A DNA stretch of 64,000 bases from positions 4,471,001-4,535,000 of the forward strand of contig CM049414.1 in the NCBI GenBank assembly GCA_026929865.2, written 5' to 3'. This document shows positions 1-11,283 of this stretch, piece after piece. Under the pieces are notes generated by a model, which was given only the letters and a program-made list of their open reading frames with translations, had not been told where the DNA came from and did not search any database. This DNA is from Hyperoplus lanceolatus (taxonomy: Eukaryota; Chordata; Actinopteri; Uranoscopiformes; Ammodytidae). The position numbers and the translations under genes are program-made. Numbering within the stretch: position 1 is the first letter of the stretch; each line of letters opens with the position of its first letter.

Positions 1-1990
1 CAGAGTTCACGGCTTCACCAGTCCATGTGGGGAGGGCACGAGCCCGGGTGGGGGCTTTAGGAGGAGTTGAGGAGGTGAACAGCCTTGGGAACAAAGGTTG
101 CTTTTCTCCTCTGTGTCCTGCAGCCGGGGCAGCGTAGTCGGCGCCCTGAGGGGAGCCACTCAAAGGCGTGGTGTAGAGCGTGTGAGGGGTCCTGCATAAT
201 TCTGTTGGCTAACCGGAGTGTTTGCTGGTCGTGGATGGAGGAGAGAGTTCTTGTTGGAAGTCCAATTATCTTAGAGCAGACTCTGGCCGTACTCTCTAGG
301 CGGTTTCTGTTTTGGAGGGTGATGGAGTGGAACCAGCAAGTTATGGAAAATGTACAGATGCTTTCAATGAATGAGTAATAGAAAGTTAGCAGTATGTTTT
401 TGCTAACTCCAAAGGAATTTAGTTTCCTTAGGAGATACTTCCGCTGGTGACACTTCCTAAGGATCTCTTCAGTGTTGGAGGAGAATTTCAACTGGCTGTC
501 GAAGATGGTGCCCAGGTATTTATACTCCTCCACCAGCTCCACCGGCTTCCCGTGGATTGAGATGATGGATGCTGCGGCCAGCTCTCCCTGCCTCTTAGAG
601 AAGGTCACCACCATCTCTTTGGTCTTACTCACATTCATCTCAAGGCATGAGCTGTCGCACCACTCCACAAACTCCTGGAGAGCTGATCCATGCTGCTGTG
701 AAGGACCTGAGAGCAGGGACAGGAGAACTGTATCGTCTTCGTACTTCACCAGGTGACACTGAGGCTGTGTGGATCTGCAGTCATCTGTATAGAGGATGAA
801 GAGCAGAGGTGAGAGCACACAGCCCTGAGGGGAGCCCGTCGAGGTGTGTCGGAGGTCGGAGAAGGTGTTGTTGACCCGGACTCTCTGTGACCTGTCGGTT
901 AGAAAATCCAGTATCCACCGGATGAGCTGGTCGTCTAGATGGAAGTAGGAGGTGAGTTTGTTCGCCAGGATGTGGGGCTGTAGTGTATTGAATGCCGAGG
1001 AGAAGTCTACAAACAAGAGTCTGGCTGATGTGTTGGGCCGCTCTAGATGTTTGTGTACAGTGTCAATGATGAATGCTTTTGCGTCGTCCACACCTCTGCC
1101 TGCGCGGTAAGCATACTGTAGTGGGTCCATCAGACTGTCGGTTACAGTGAGGATGTGTTTTTTAACGACCCTCTCCATGGCCTTCATCACCAGGGATGTG
1201 AGGGCCACAGGCCTGAGGTCGTTAAGGGTATTGATGGTGCTTTTCTTTGGGATGGGGATGACTGTGGAGTGTTTCCACAGCTGGGGGACTGTGCTGGTGT
1301 CCATGGATCTTTGAAACAGGGTTTGGAACACTCCCCCCAGCTGCTCAGCACAGAACCTCAGGACGCGGCCACTGATGTTGTCTGGGCCAGGAGAGCTGTT
1401 CTCCCTGGTCCTCCTGAGGGCTCTGACCACCTCCTCTGTTTTAAAGGCGAGTGTGGAGTCACCAGGTTTCAGCGTTTTTAATGTATCTGCCATTTGGGTG
1501 GAGTTGTCAGTCTAAAACCTGGTGAAAAAGGAATTGAGGTCGTTAGGGAGAGATGTAGAGCTGCTTCCCGCCACCTGGATGGTTTTGTGGTTGGTAGTGA
1601 CGGTGTTAACAGCAGCCATGGTTTTGAGGCTCTGCCAGGCTGAGCGGAGGTTCCCCTGGGTGAATTTTTCCTCTACCTTGTTCTTGTACTTCAGCTTAGC
1701 AGTTTTAATGGCACGCTTAACTTCCCTGCTGACCTCCTTCTTATCGGACTCTGAGCCAGTGAAGAAAATCCTTTTTTTCTTGTTGAGAATTTCCTTCAGT
1801 TCTTTTGTAATCCAGGGCTTATTGTTTGGGAAGATGGTGACCGTTTTGGAGGGGATGATGTTGTCCACACAGAAGTTGATGTAGGATGAGACAGTGTCCA
1901 CTTGCTCCTCCATGTCGTTTGAAGGGGTTAGGAGGTTATTCCAGTCTGTGGATTCAAAGCATCCTTGCAGCGCTTGGATGCTGTTGCTAT
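1..1990 (-). pseudogene. 5'-truncated Rex1-like LINE with broken reverse transcriptase ORF
   Basis: A non-LTR retrotransposon lies on the minus strand and runs off the left edge at its 3' end. From 1990 downward one reading frame gives the linker between endonuclease and reverse transcriptase (FESTDW near 1950), then the RT domain down to the stop near 57. RT landmarks are SPGPDNI, the LRPVALTS block, FVDFSSAFN, GSPQGCVLSPLLF and the catalytic box YEDD. The frame is cut by one in-frame TAG at 1514-1512, just before the RT domain, so no full polyprotein can be made without readthrough. Homology fades above about 1990, so the copy is 5' truncated and lacks its endonuclease. Assignment to the Rex1/Babar group of CR1-like LINEs is from recalled sequence style. 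It lies in or upstream of the dse intron, antisense to dse. Confidence 0.85.
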
Positions 1991-1999
1991 GGTGATAAA

Positions 2000-3060
2000 G
2001 CTAGTAAATGCCCAAATGCACAGCTGTATAATTACATAAATGAGTTGTGAAATGTTTACAATAAGGACAGTGACCGGAGACGAGGCTATAGCAATGGAAA
2101 GCAATGGAGGCTTATTTACAATGACCCAGACGTTATACATCTCTGTCCTCTTCCCTTGTGTTTGACTCTATGGTTTGACTAGGCAGTAGGGGTTTGCACG
2201 TGTACACGTGTAGCCGGTAAGTAGGCTAAATCATACCATTTAGGAAAAATCAATAAACGAAAACCGAGTGGGGTCGACATGTGCTAGCCAACTGTAGGCT
2301 ACTAGAGCAGATAACACAACACATTATTGTGTTTGGTTATAAAATTTATTCATCACAACTATTTAACTGCTCCACCATAAGTTTCACTTTCCTTTTCATC
2401 TCCGTCTCAAACAGCTGGTCTGATAAGCTGGTCGGCTCGTGAGCCCAACGGCCCCGAAAGCAGGAGTCAGTCTAAAAACAGATGATCACGGGCTAGTTAT
2501 GGTCACTTTTAAATCAAAAAGCTAAATTATGAAATAAAGCCATCTCTGCCTCTCTCTGTCTATCTGTCTGCCGGTCTTTACTGTCACTCTCCAACAGCAG
2601 TCCGGCCACTGAAGTCGTCGGGGCCATTTCTTCTCATCATTTATCTACTCAACTGCCGGCAACGCGTATGGGTCATTAAGACGTATCTCGTTCAATAGTG
2701 TTAATGTTTCCGCATAACCAATGTTATCACTCGCTGATAAACTCTTTTTAGTAAGCTGACAACATCGCTATTTAGCACCATGGACCTATAAAGAAACACC
2801 GCAACTGCAATATAACCAAACAGGTAACCATGGCAACCAGCCAAACAATTTTTCTTTCTGCAGCTATGCAGCGTGCGCATCTGCCGTGTTGATAAACAGA
2901 TAAGGGGTCTATAGGCTACTATCAATTGGAAAATGTAGGCTCTTTGACAGACTGGTGTGGTATTTTGCACCAGTTTTTGTATGGAAATTTAAATTCCAAG
3001 CAAAAGATGAAAATAATCTAATGTGATTAAAGTTCAGTATGATTATTGTAATCCATTGAA
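2000..3060. other. Non-coding intronic sequence, no gene seen
   Basis: AT-rich sequence between the LINE and a hAT-like end. It contains small ORFs only, with no recognisable domains. The DSE N-terminal coding exon (about 415 bp in other vertebrates) is not present here or anywhere left of 9077. Confidence 0.5.
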
Positions 3061-3155
3061 TTTTAAGGAAAAATACTATATTGTGATACATATCCATATC
3101 TTGATATAATACCTATATTGTGATATAAGATTTGGTCCATATCGCCCAGCCCTAC
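3060..3155. mobile_element. Remnant right end of a hAT-type MITE
   Basis: Runs of GATAT/ATATC lead into ATATCGCCCAGCCCTA at about 3138-3153. This is the same terminal sequence as the right end of the complete hAT-type element at 18182-19681. No matching left end or target-site duplication was found, so it is a partial copy. Confidence 0.55.
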
Positions 3156-3469
3156 TGCAGGGTCAATTGACCCGGATCTAAATGCAGTGTGTAACCCTTC
3201 ACATCGGACAGAAAAGCCAGATCGATGCGGGTCAATGTAGGTTTTCTGGTCAGTGGGATAGGGGTACAAATAACCTTTTTTTGGCTGAACTGTGGGACAA
3301 ACCCGTCCCTCTTATAGCAGGTACACCCCCCCTCCTCCAGAGAGAGAGAGGTGGGGGGGTAAAAGCTTAATCCTTCTCATTTAGCCGCATGGCTATTGAG
3401 CAGGAGGAAGGGGATTTTCTTACGCTGTGGTATTAGTGCAATTTGATTGACATTTTTCACAATCTCAGG

Positions 3470-3470
<1 letters not shown>

Positions 3471-3500
<30 letters not shown>

Positions 3501-3503
3501 GGG
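3471..3503. repeat. (TG)n followed by a 20-base G run
   Basis: TG repeats at 3471-3483 run directly into 20 consecutive G at 3484-3503. A long pure G run is prone to polymerase slippage and assembly error. Confidence 0.95.
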
Positions 3504-3760
3504 CAGTGCAGAGAGGGGAACCATTAGGCATGTGTGTTCAGGTCTGAAAAGCACACTGTGAGATTTTCTCTTTTCTTTTGGTCAGTGCAGCTGTGAGTGG
3601 CTTCAGGAACAAGTCAGCTGTGGTTTCCACCACCTTCAATTACGTCTCCAACAACTCCAGGCTCCATGTTCTGGTGGAGAGCTGGTGCTGCCTGCTGCCT
3701 TTACTTTGCTTCTTTAAAGTCTGTGCAAACATGCCAAAGTGAGACTTAGTGGGGCTTTCA

Positions 3761-4255
3761 CACCTAATAGTCCGCACCAAGGTCTGAGCCAAGGACTATT
3801 TTTTTAATCCCCTGTATGGATTTGATCCGAGTAGGTTTGGTTTCACATTGCAGTTTTGCCAGCGCACTAAAGAACTTTCCATGACATATCCACGTCTGTG
3901 TTCATCAACTACATGGGGTGTGTTCCCCTATACTGGACATTGATTGGTTTGTAGATGGTCGTGCAACCTAAGTCTGCGTTTCTATTCGGCGGTAGGCATG
4001 TAGCCTTCACCAGTTTGAATGAATGAATGAAGAAAAATTTAAACAGATTCATTTTCTGCAACGCTGTATAGTTCAGGTAGTCGCCCAGACAACGCACACC
4101 TCCCGCTTTGACTACAGTTGTATATAAAAAGATTTAAAAAAAATATCCCGCCCCGAGCTGGGATCGAACCGCCAACTCTTGGATCATTGGCCAACCCACT
4201 CTACCACCTGAGCAACAGTCACCCTGATGTGAAAGTGAATGTAAAAGGCCCCTTA
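3761..4255. mobile_element. Probable MITE with GGGGCYTTT ends, interrupted by a SINE head
   Basis: The left end reads GGGGCTTTCACACC near 3762. The right end, reverse complemented from about 4255, reads GGGGCCTTTTACATTCAC. The ends resemble those of the MITE in the dse 3'UTR (32562-33006). No clean target-site duplication was identified. The stretch 3504-3760 before it has no recognised content. Confidence 0.4.
4145..4225 (-). repeat. tRNA-derived SINE head
   Basis: Minus-strand sequence has an A box-like GCTCAGGTGGTAGAG and a B box GGTTCGATCCC at tRNA-like spacing. It closely resembles the head of the SINE at 22823-23090. The 5' and 3' ends do not pair as an acceptor stem, so it is not a functional tRNA gene. 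Confidence 0.65.
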
Positions 4256-4433
4256 GTTTGATTTGCCATTATCCAATACAGTATATAGTCCAACACTGAC
4301 TGCATTCGCCTCACAAAGACCTTTACTTTTTTCCAAATGGGCAGATCTGGACATAAAGAAGCTTTTCAATCCATCTGGTCTTCGTTTGCACAAACCAGAC
4401 AGGAAGTGATTTTCAATAAACCTCAGCTGCCGC

Positions 4434-5358
4434 TTAAAGCCACTATGAGTAACATGGCACGTTGGCGTCCCCTTTGGACAAAAGCGGTAGTATTTTTACG
4501 ACGCCCGCTGTCGCAAAGCTGTTTACTAGCGCGTGCCAGGCGCGTGAGTGTGAACTGAGAAGGGAGCAATATAGTCCATGTCCGTGTGTTGAAAGTGTGA
4601 GGACTCTTTTCGGCTCCGTGAGAGTGGTTTTGACACTGCATGAACTAATGCCAGTCACTGCCACACGCACCTGATTGCAATGCTGATTGCTAACTACTCT
4701 CTCTCACGGAGCTGAAAGATTACGTGTCCGACTCCTCACAGAAAGCGAATGAACGATAGACGGCAGTTAGTATGGATCACGATGAGGTAATGTGTTTGTG
4801 TTGTTGATGTAAATAATGACTATTTCAGATAATGGTTATCTGATGATGGTGAAGCAAAGCAAACTTTGTGTTAGTACCAACCGCTCATTCATTTAGGAGT
4901 AAACACTGCAGTCTAGTTTCGCTCTCGTGAAATTGTATGCACGTTGCTTGGCAACGCCCTCGTCCCCCGTAGCCTATATCACTCTCCCTTTTAGCTTTTC
5001 TTCATTGCATTTTCTTTTTTTTTCTTTGATGGTTCAGCCCCGTTATCAGTCATTATGACGACAAATAACTGTATCAAACAAGGCTCCCGCTCCCCTTCCC
5101 TCACCTGGAGGGATAGGCTTCTCAATTCACGTTGCTGCGCCACACTGAAATCTGCGACCAATACAGATATGTGACCATAGAGCTTGCACGAGCGAACCGA
5201 AAATTGGACTGGGTGTGCGACCAGACCAAAAGCAGTAATAAAAACTATTTTAAAACGTCTTTCTTTGCACTGATGGTCTCGTTTGCTGTTAAAGGTAATT
5301 TATGATTATCAGAGGAAACATGAAAAAGATATTTAAATGTTACTCGTAGCCGCTTTAA
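4434..5358. mobile_element. TTAA-ended MITE, family A, copy 1
   Basis: A 925-bp non-autonomous DNA element. It starts TTAAAGCCACTATGAGTAAC and ends with the near-perfect reverse complement, GTTACTCGTAGCCGCTTTAA. Copy 2 is at 8165-9050 and is nearly identical over most of its length. An internal hairpin (about 4609-4624 against 4701-4716, TCGGCTCCGTGAGAG and its complement) is shared. No transposase is encoded. The TTAA ends would suit a piggyBac-like target site, but the superfamily is uncertain. Confidence 0.8.
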
Positions 5359-5584
5359 CATGTGGAAACCATGTATTACTAACATCTAAGTTTGCAAAGG
5401 GGCGGAAACCCTTTCCATAGGAAGTTAAAGGTGAAGTAAGCGATTTATGTAAATATATATATATATGTTAAATCGCTCTTCATTCATACCGTGATCACTT
5501 ATATATAGCCGATCACTCAGTCACCCGCTCTGCATGTAAACGTCAAATTATTTTTATAACACATTAGTGTCCAAGGTTTTTACA

Positions 5585-6340
5585 GAAAAGAATGTTGGAT
5601 AAAAGCTTGCTGAACAGTGCCAGGAATTATTGTGGAAAGTTACATTGATGTAAGTGCTTTAATTGAGATTTTTGGTTCAGAGAATTGAAAAAGGAATGTT
5701 TAGATAATGGCCGTTAAAGATGGTTGTATAGGAGAAATATACAGGCCCAAACAGACAAAGTTTAGTCAAATAAACATATAAATATTAAATGTACATTTTG
5801 GACCAGTAGTGGCTAAGCTAGTTTAGAGTGAAAATACCCTGATATTAACTTATGATATTAATTCTGTCATAGTCTGTCCATAGAGAAGTCAAACTTAGAG
5901 AGCAAGCTGACAATTGATAAAGAGTTAGCAGTAAGATGAAAAGTAAATAAACACGATAAGTAAACATACATTGCTAAGAGTAGATGTCCTTTTGGACCCT
6001 AAATAGCCAAAGCTCAAAGCCAGACTGACAACAATGTACTGACCAATGAACAGAGTGTAAAGTGTGGTGTGTGGGATAGTAACATTGTTTTAAAGAGTGT
6101 ATAAAGACACTTGAAACTGAATGGAAAATTCGGGACATCAATGTAAGACTTGTGGTAATCGGTGCAAAGATGTCCCTGATTTGATTTCCCTCTTGAACCC
6201 TTGTCTTTTGGTCTACTTGTGTAAGACTCCAATTGGCCTCTAGAGACCTTTGATTTATACTAGTATGAAAGAATACATGCTATGGAAGCGAAATAGACAA
6301 CCATTCTCACAGTTGACCGGTACTAACATTATCTCTTTGG
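5585..6340 (+). repeat. Interspersed repeat family R, copy 1 (interrupted)
   Basis: It shares diagnostic blocks with four other places in the window: GTAAGTGCTTTAATTGAGA, TTAAAGATGGTTGTA, GGAGAAATATACAG, AAATGTACATTTTGGACC and the later TATGGAAGCGAAATAGACAA. The block order is the same, but about 430 bp separate the last two blocks here, suggesting an insertion or rearrangement at about 5805-6240. No ORF or clear terminal repeats were seen, so the class is unknown. Confidence 0.65.
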
Positions 6341-6799
6341 CTGCAGTGTTGCTGACTTAAGTTGTGTTGGAAATAATGTTTTTGGGTTTCGTAAATTCAC
6401 ATCATCAAAAGTAAAACCCAAGAAAGAATGTTTTTTGACATCTTCATGAGCTCTTTTGAAAGAGTGATGGCTTTGGTGCTGTGTTAGTTTGTGTTTATGT
6501 CTCAGCCTGGGAGTTCAGCAGCACATCTGAAGCTCATTTCTCTTTAATTAAGCTCAAGCACAATTATCACAGAACACCTTTGACTCTTTTACGACTACGG
6601 ACCCTTTGCACTTCTGAACTTCACAGAAGTCAGCATTTTTTTTTAGATCTTAGAGCCTGTTAACCATGAGATCGTTTGCTCACACTACACTAAATGTGTC
6701 TTTATAGCTCTATTTATTGGTAAGCCATGGTGCAGCTGGTGTAAAATGCTACTTAGCATCTGGATTTTTGCAGCGGTGTTGAGGATCATTTAAGGTGAG

Positions 6800-7385
6800 A
6801 CATTGCATGCAAAACATTGTTTATTCAAGCATTGGGCAATTTAGAGATGTTAGTCTATTTTGCTTTCATAACATGTCTTCTTTCATACAAGTATAAGTCA
6901 ACGGTCCAAAATGTACATGCAGGTGTTATTTTTACTTAAACCTTTTATGTTTGCATCTATGCAACCATCTTTAACGGCCATTAGATCCAGACCAACCAGA
7001 AATCTTCTAAAGCACTTACATCAACTGAACTTCCCATACCATTTCTTAACACTATTCTGACGGTTATTACAGAAGGATTTGTTCGTACGTTGTTAATTGT
7101 CAGATTTATGAAACATTTTGTTCTTAATAACACGCTGAAAATGCATGTTTTCAAGACCTGTACATGTATTGATTTATAAAGTGTAAAAAAGGCTGTATCC
7201 AAAATCTGTTCTGTAAAAACTTCGGACACTTAATATGTTGTAAAAATGAATTAAAGGTTTTCACTCTGATTTGATCAAACATCTTATCATCACATTTTCA
7301 AAGAGATGGAAATGTATGTATAATTCATTAGATTTTGACAAAATTGCATATTTATTAAAACATTTCAGATTTTTTTTTTAATGTA
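6800..7385 (-). repeat. Interspersed repeat family R, copy 2 (inverted)
   Basis: Reverse-strand copy of the same repeat. Reading minus from 7385 it gives the AATATGCAAATTT-like 5' part also seen at 47370, then the AGTGCTTTAGAAG-like block, the TTTAACGGCCAT counterpart, and the GGTCCAAAATGTACAT complement near 6901-6920. Confidence 0.6.
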
Positions 7386-7469
7386 AGTAATCAACTGGCA
7401 AAGTTCCATGATGAAATCCACAAGTCAACAATTTGATGCTATTCACCGGCTCTGTCTCACCTTATCATT

Positions 7470-8100
7470 CACACCTGCTCAGCACTGAATCTTTCTTTTT
7501 CTTTTGTGTGATGCCAAGCCCCAACCTCAGCGATTTTTAGCAGCATCCAATAAGGAAGTGACCACAACTGTAGTAACCAGGAAGTGCCACTGGGGGCTGG
7601 GAGCAGAAGACAGCCATCTCTCATTGACTCCAATGTTAAACATGCCGTTTTCACAGCATTATTAAACCTATTTACATCCTGGGCCACGAAACCATTTTAG
7701 TCTGTATGTTTAGGTCATATCTCCATGACAACACTGAGGGGGGTGAATTTGTTTGGCCCACGCTAGTTTTTATTCTTTTGGAGGTTAAAATGTATTGGCG
7801 CGATCTCTTGAGTGACAGCTCTCCGCCCGTTGTCCCTCACTTTGCCTCTGAGGTATACGTCAGCTATCTCCCTCCCCCTCACAAAATGGCGACACTCACA
7901 AACCAGGATTATTGGATGCCGTGTGAATAACTGAGGTCAGCCCGGATGCTACATCCATATTATTTACTATCTATGTGTGATGCCTACAATGCCCACCATC
8001 TCTACCATCGTGTCCTTGAGCAAGAGACTTAACCCCAAACCGCTTGTGTACTATGGCTGACCCTGCGCCCTGACCCCCTCCTAAGTGGAAAACTTGAGAG
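7470..8100. repeat. Unclassified repeat plus SINE core remnant
   Basis: 7470-7950 is non-coding sequence of repeat-like character with no recognised domain. At about 8010-8035 the sequence GTCCTTGAGCAAGAGACTTA matches the central SINE block GTCCTTGGGCAAGACACTTC found at 22918-22937. Confidence 0.35.
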
Positions 8101-8164
8101 GGGTTATGCGAAAAGACCAATCTGAATGTGCCCTGTGCACAATTGACTAAACTGACTTACTTAC

Positions 8165-9050
8165 TTAAAGCCACTACGAGTAACATGGCACGTTGGCGTC
8201 CCCTTTGGACAAAAGCGGTAGTATTTTTACGACGCCCGCTGTCGCAAAGCGCGTGCCAAGCGCGTGAGTGTGAACTGAGAAGGGAGCAATATAGTGCATG
8301 TCCGTGTGTTGAGGAGTGTGAGGACTCTTTTCGGCTCCGTGAGAGTGGTCTTGACACTGCATCAACTAATGCCAGTCACTGCCACACACACCTGATTGCA
8401 ATGAGTTGAGCAGTGTCACCTAACTACTCTCTCTCACGGAGCTGAGAGGGAGAGTGATATAGGCGTGTCTGACTCCTCACAGAAAGCGAATGAACGATAG
8501 ACGGCAGTTAGTATGGATCACGATGAGGTAATGTGTTTATGTTGTTGTAAATAATACTTTGTGTTAGTACCAACCACTCTTTCATTTAGGAGTAAACACT
8601 GCAGTCTAGTTTCGCTCTTGTGAAATTGTATACACGTTGCTTGGCAACGCCCTCGTCCCCCGTAGCCTATATCACTCCTTTTATCCTTTTAGCTTTTCTT
8701 CATTGCATTCTCTTTTTTTCTTTGTTGGTTCAGCCCCGTTATCAGTCATTATGACGACAAATGACTGTATCAAACAAGGCTCCCGCTCCCCTTCCCTCAC
8801 CTGGAGGGATAGGCTTCTCAATTCACGTTGCAGCGCCACACTGAAATCTGCGACCAATACGGATATGTGACCATAGAGCTTGCACGAGCAAACCGAAAAT
8901 CGGACTGGGTGTGCGACCAGACCAAAAGCAGTAATAAAACGTCTTTCTTTGCACTGATGGTCTCGTTTGCTGTTAAAGGTAATTTATGATTATCAGAGGA
9001 AACATGAGGCTGTTTAAAAGATATTTAAATGTTACTCGTAGCCGCTTTAA
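8165..9050. mobile_element. TTAA-ended MITE, family A, copy 2, abutting a dse splice acceptor
   Basis: Second copy of the 4434-5358 element (886 bp, with small internal deletions). It begins TTAAAGCCACTACGAGTAAC and ends GTTACTCGTAGCCGCTTTAA at 9050. The dse exon starts at 9077, so only 26 bp, mostly the polypyrimidine tract, separate element and exon. The normal branch-site zone (about 18-40 nt upstream of the exon) therefore falls at least partly in the transposon end. Confidence 0.85.
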
Positions 9051-9076
9051 TTGTGTTGCTTGCTTGTGTGTTGCAG

Positions 9077-9330
9077 GCTGGTTAAAGACGCCCCCTGGGA
9101 TGAGGTTCCTCTGGCTCACTCTCTGGTAGGCTTTGCCACGGCCTACGACTTCCTCTACGAGTATCTGAACCATGAGCAGCAGGAGCGCTTCCTCCAGACC
9201 ATCGGCAACGCCTCACGCCTCATGTACGAGAAGTCCTACGTCAGGGGCTGGGGCTTCCAGTACCTCCACAACCACCAGCCCACCAACTGTGTGGCTCTGC
9301 TCACCGGCAGCCTGGTCTACATGACCCAAG
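9077..9330 (+). CDS. dse: dse coding exon (dermatan-sulfate epimerase, about residues 139-224)
   Basis: The first dse coding exon in the window. The acceptor is TTGCAG ending at 9076 and the donor is GTATGT at 9331. The exon opens with the last base of a Trp codon and closes with the first base of a Gly codon. It encodes [16 protein letters not shown], then [16 protein letters not shown]. The second His of HNH (codon 9273-9275) aligns with human His205, a proposed catalytic residue of the C5-epimerase. DSE converts glucuronic acid to iduronic acid in chondroitin/dermatan sulfate chains in the secretory pathway. The signal peptide and first roughly 138 residues come from exon(s) upstream of the window. 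The intron that follows is 12.5 kb and full of transposons. Confidence 0.96.
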
Positions 9331-9936
9331 GTATGTGAAGAACCTCTTCCATTGGGGGCACAGTCACACTAGACCCAGTTGCACCCCCGATGGCCTGTAC
9401 TCACAATGCTCCTAAAGAACCGGGCCTAGGCAACATTGTTTCTTGCCGATACGTCACCACATCTATATATGTGTGCAGGTTTGGATATTTTGAGTTTATT
9501 TGTATCCGATTTTTAAAAAGAAAAATTGCAGCAAACATTCCACTTCAACATCAGACCAACCCGATCCGTATGCGCATTTTTTTAACTGCCCGTTGTGTGC
9601 ATGGACGTATTGGGTCGCGTGGACAGTCTCATATAAACTGATATCAGGATCGCTGTCTATGTGTGTGCTTGTGTCGGCTCATTAGCATCTCCTACACACA
9701 GTCCTCGTAAGCGCTCTTACTTTGTAAGCAACTACCTGTCGCAGAAAATGAATAAACGGACTGCTTTTCGTTTCAGTTTTGTTTAGATTAGTTTGTCCCT
9801 TTTTGTCCCTGATAAAGAAAACACCTTGTATTTCATGTTTCATTTTGGTATTTTAAAACAAAAATCAAATAACCTCTCGTTTTTCAATATCGTTTCCTGA
9901 AATGAAAATCGAATCACCAAAATATATACTGACCAC

Positions 9937-10250
9937 CATAGTACATCATTTCATTTGTGCCTTGTCAAACGTTTACTCACTTGAAGGCGGGTGTCTGTTG
10001 AAGTTTAAAACTATTGGATCTGCCCAGTGCTACTCTGGATCTGCCTTAGCCAATCGCATAACGTTTGGTCATGACGTATGTCATGTGCCGGCTTCTGACT
10101 ACAATCAAAGCTGGCGCACAACCTCAACGTCATTGTTCTCAGCCACTCTCTCTGTTCGCTGATAGAAACATGCGAATATACCGCAGACCCAGACTGCCTA
10201 CTGAAGAGAAATGAAAATTGAGCGGAAGTTGGTAGGCGGGCGGTGCCAGG
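9937..10250 (-). mobile_element. MITE with TAGCCTGG-type end, partial
   Basis: Reverse-complement relative of 50757-51087. Shared blocks are GGCGGGTGTCTGTTGAAGTT, the AACGTTTGGTCATGACGTATG block and AAATGAAAATTGAGCGGAAG. The right end is near GGTGCCAGGTTAGGC. The left end is degraded. Confidence 0.6.
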
Positions 10251-10327
10251 TTAGGCCCTCTTATGTTCAAGGTAACAAGTATTCACAGTTTATACAACAG
10301 GGTGCTCCTTCTGGGAGATTGAGATGG

Positions 10328-10331
<4 letters not shown>

Positions 10332-10358
<27 letters not shown>
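10332..10358. repeat. (GA)n microsatellite
   Basis: About 13 GA repeats. Confidence 0.95.
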
Positions 10359-10417
10359 GTTAAATATAAAATCTAGTTGGTAGGGCTGCAATTAACCATT
10401 CCTTTTTTTATTTACTA

Positions 10418-11281
10418 CACTCAACAAAAATATAAACGCAACACTTTTGTTTATGCTCCCATTTTTCATGAGATGGACTTAAAGATCTAAAATTCATTCC
10501 AGATACACAATATTACCATTTCTCTCAAACATTGTTCACAAATCTGTCTAAATGTGTGATAGTGAGCACTTCTGCTTTCCTGAGATAATCCATCCCACCT
10601 CACAGGTGTGCCACATCAAGATGCTGATCTGACATCATGATTAGTGCACAGGTGTACCTTAAGATTGTCCACAATAAAAGGCCACCCTGAAATGTGCAGT
10701 TTTGTCTCACAGCAAAATGCCACAAATGCCACAAGCATTGAGGGAGCGTGCAATTGGCATGCTGACAGCAGGAATGTCAACCAGATCTGTTGCTCGTGCA
10801 TTGAATGTTCATTTCTCCACCATAAGCCGTCTCCAGCAACTTCGCACAGCCATTGAAGAGGAGTGGACCAACATTCCACAGGCCACAATTGACAATCTGA
10901 TAAACTCTATGCGAAGAAGATGTGTTGCACTGCATGAGGCAAATGGTGGTCACACCAGATACTGACTGGTTCTGAGTCCCCAGACCCCCAAAAAAGCAAA
11001 AAAAATGCACATTTCAGAGTGGCCTTTTATTGTGGACAGTCTAAGGCACACCTGTGCACTAATCATGATGTCAGATCAGCATCTTGATGTGGCACACCTG
11101 TGAGGTGGGATGGATTATCTCAGCAAAGCAGAAGTGCTCACTATCACACATTTAGATTTGTGAACAATGTTTGAGAGAAATGGTAATATTGTGTATCTGT
11201 AATGAATTTTAGATCTTTAAGTCCATCTCATGAAAAATGGGAGCAAAAACAAAAGTGTTGCGTTTATATTTTTGTTGAGTG
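10418..11281 (+). mobile_element. Internally deleted Tc1-type transposon with long inverted repeats
   Basis: An 864-bp element flanked by TA at 10416-10417 and 11282-11283. Its terminal inverted repeats are about 275 bp, starting CACTCAACAAAAATATAAAC on the left with the matching complement on the right. Between them is a short transposase remnant (10717-10965). The structure is that of a Tc1/mariner element that has lost the middle of its transposase but kept both ends, so it could be moved by a full-length relative. It lies in the dse intron. Confidence 0.92.
10717..10965 (+). pseudogene. Fused Tc1 transposase ends (82 aa, catalytic core missing)
   Basis: From the ATG at 10717 the ORF encodes a Tc1 helix-turn-helix region (RERAIGMLTAGMSTRSVARA, then STISRLQQL). 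This is followed directly by the C-terminal tail of a Tc1 transposase (EEWTNIPQATIDNLI, SMRRRC, GGHTRY, stop). A full-length transposase is about 340 aa; all of the DDE catalytic domain is absent. The fusion is in frame with no stop, so a small DNA-binding protein is possible, but nothing here shows that it is expressed. Confidence 0.8.
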
Positions 11282-11283
11282 TA

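Noticed and set aside
3583..3735. Possible exon after a TTTTGGTCAG acceptor-like site
   Set aside because: The translated sequence does not match DSE or another family I know, and the needed donor and phase are not convincing.
4145..4225. tRNA gene on the minus strand
   Set aside because: A and B boxes are present, but the ends do not form an acceptor stem, and the sequence matches a SINE head found elsewhere in the window.
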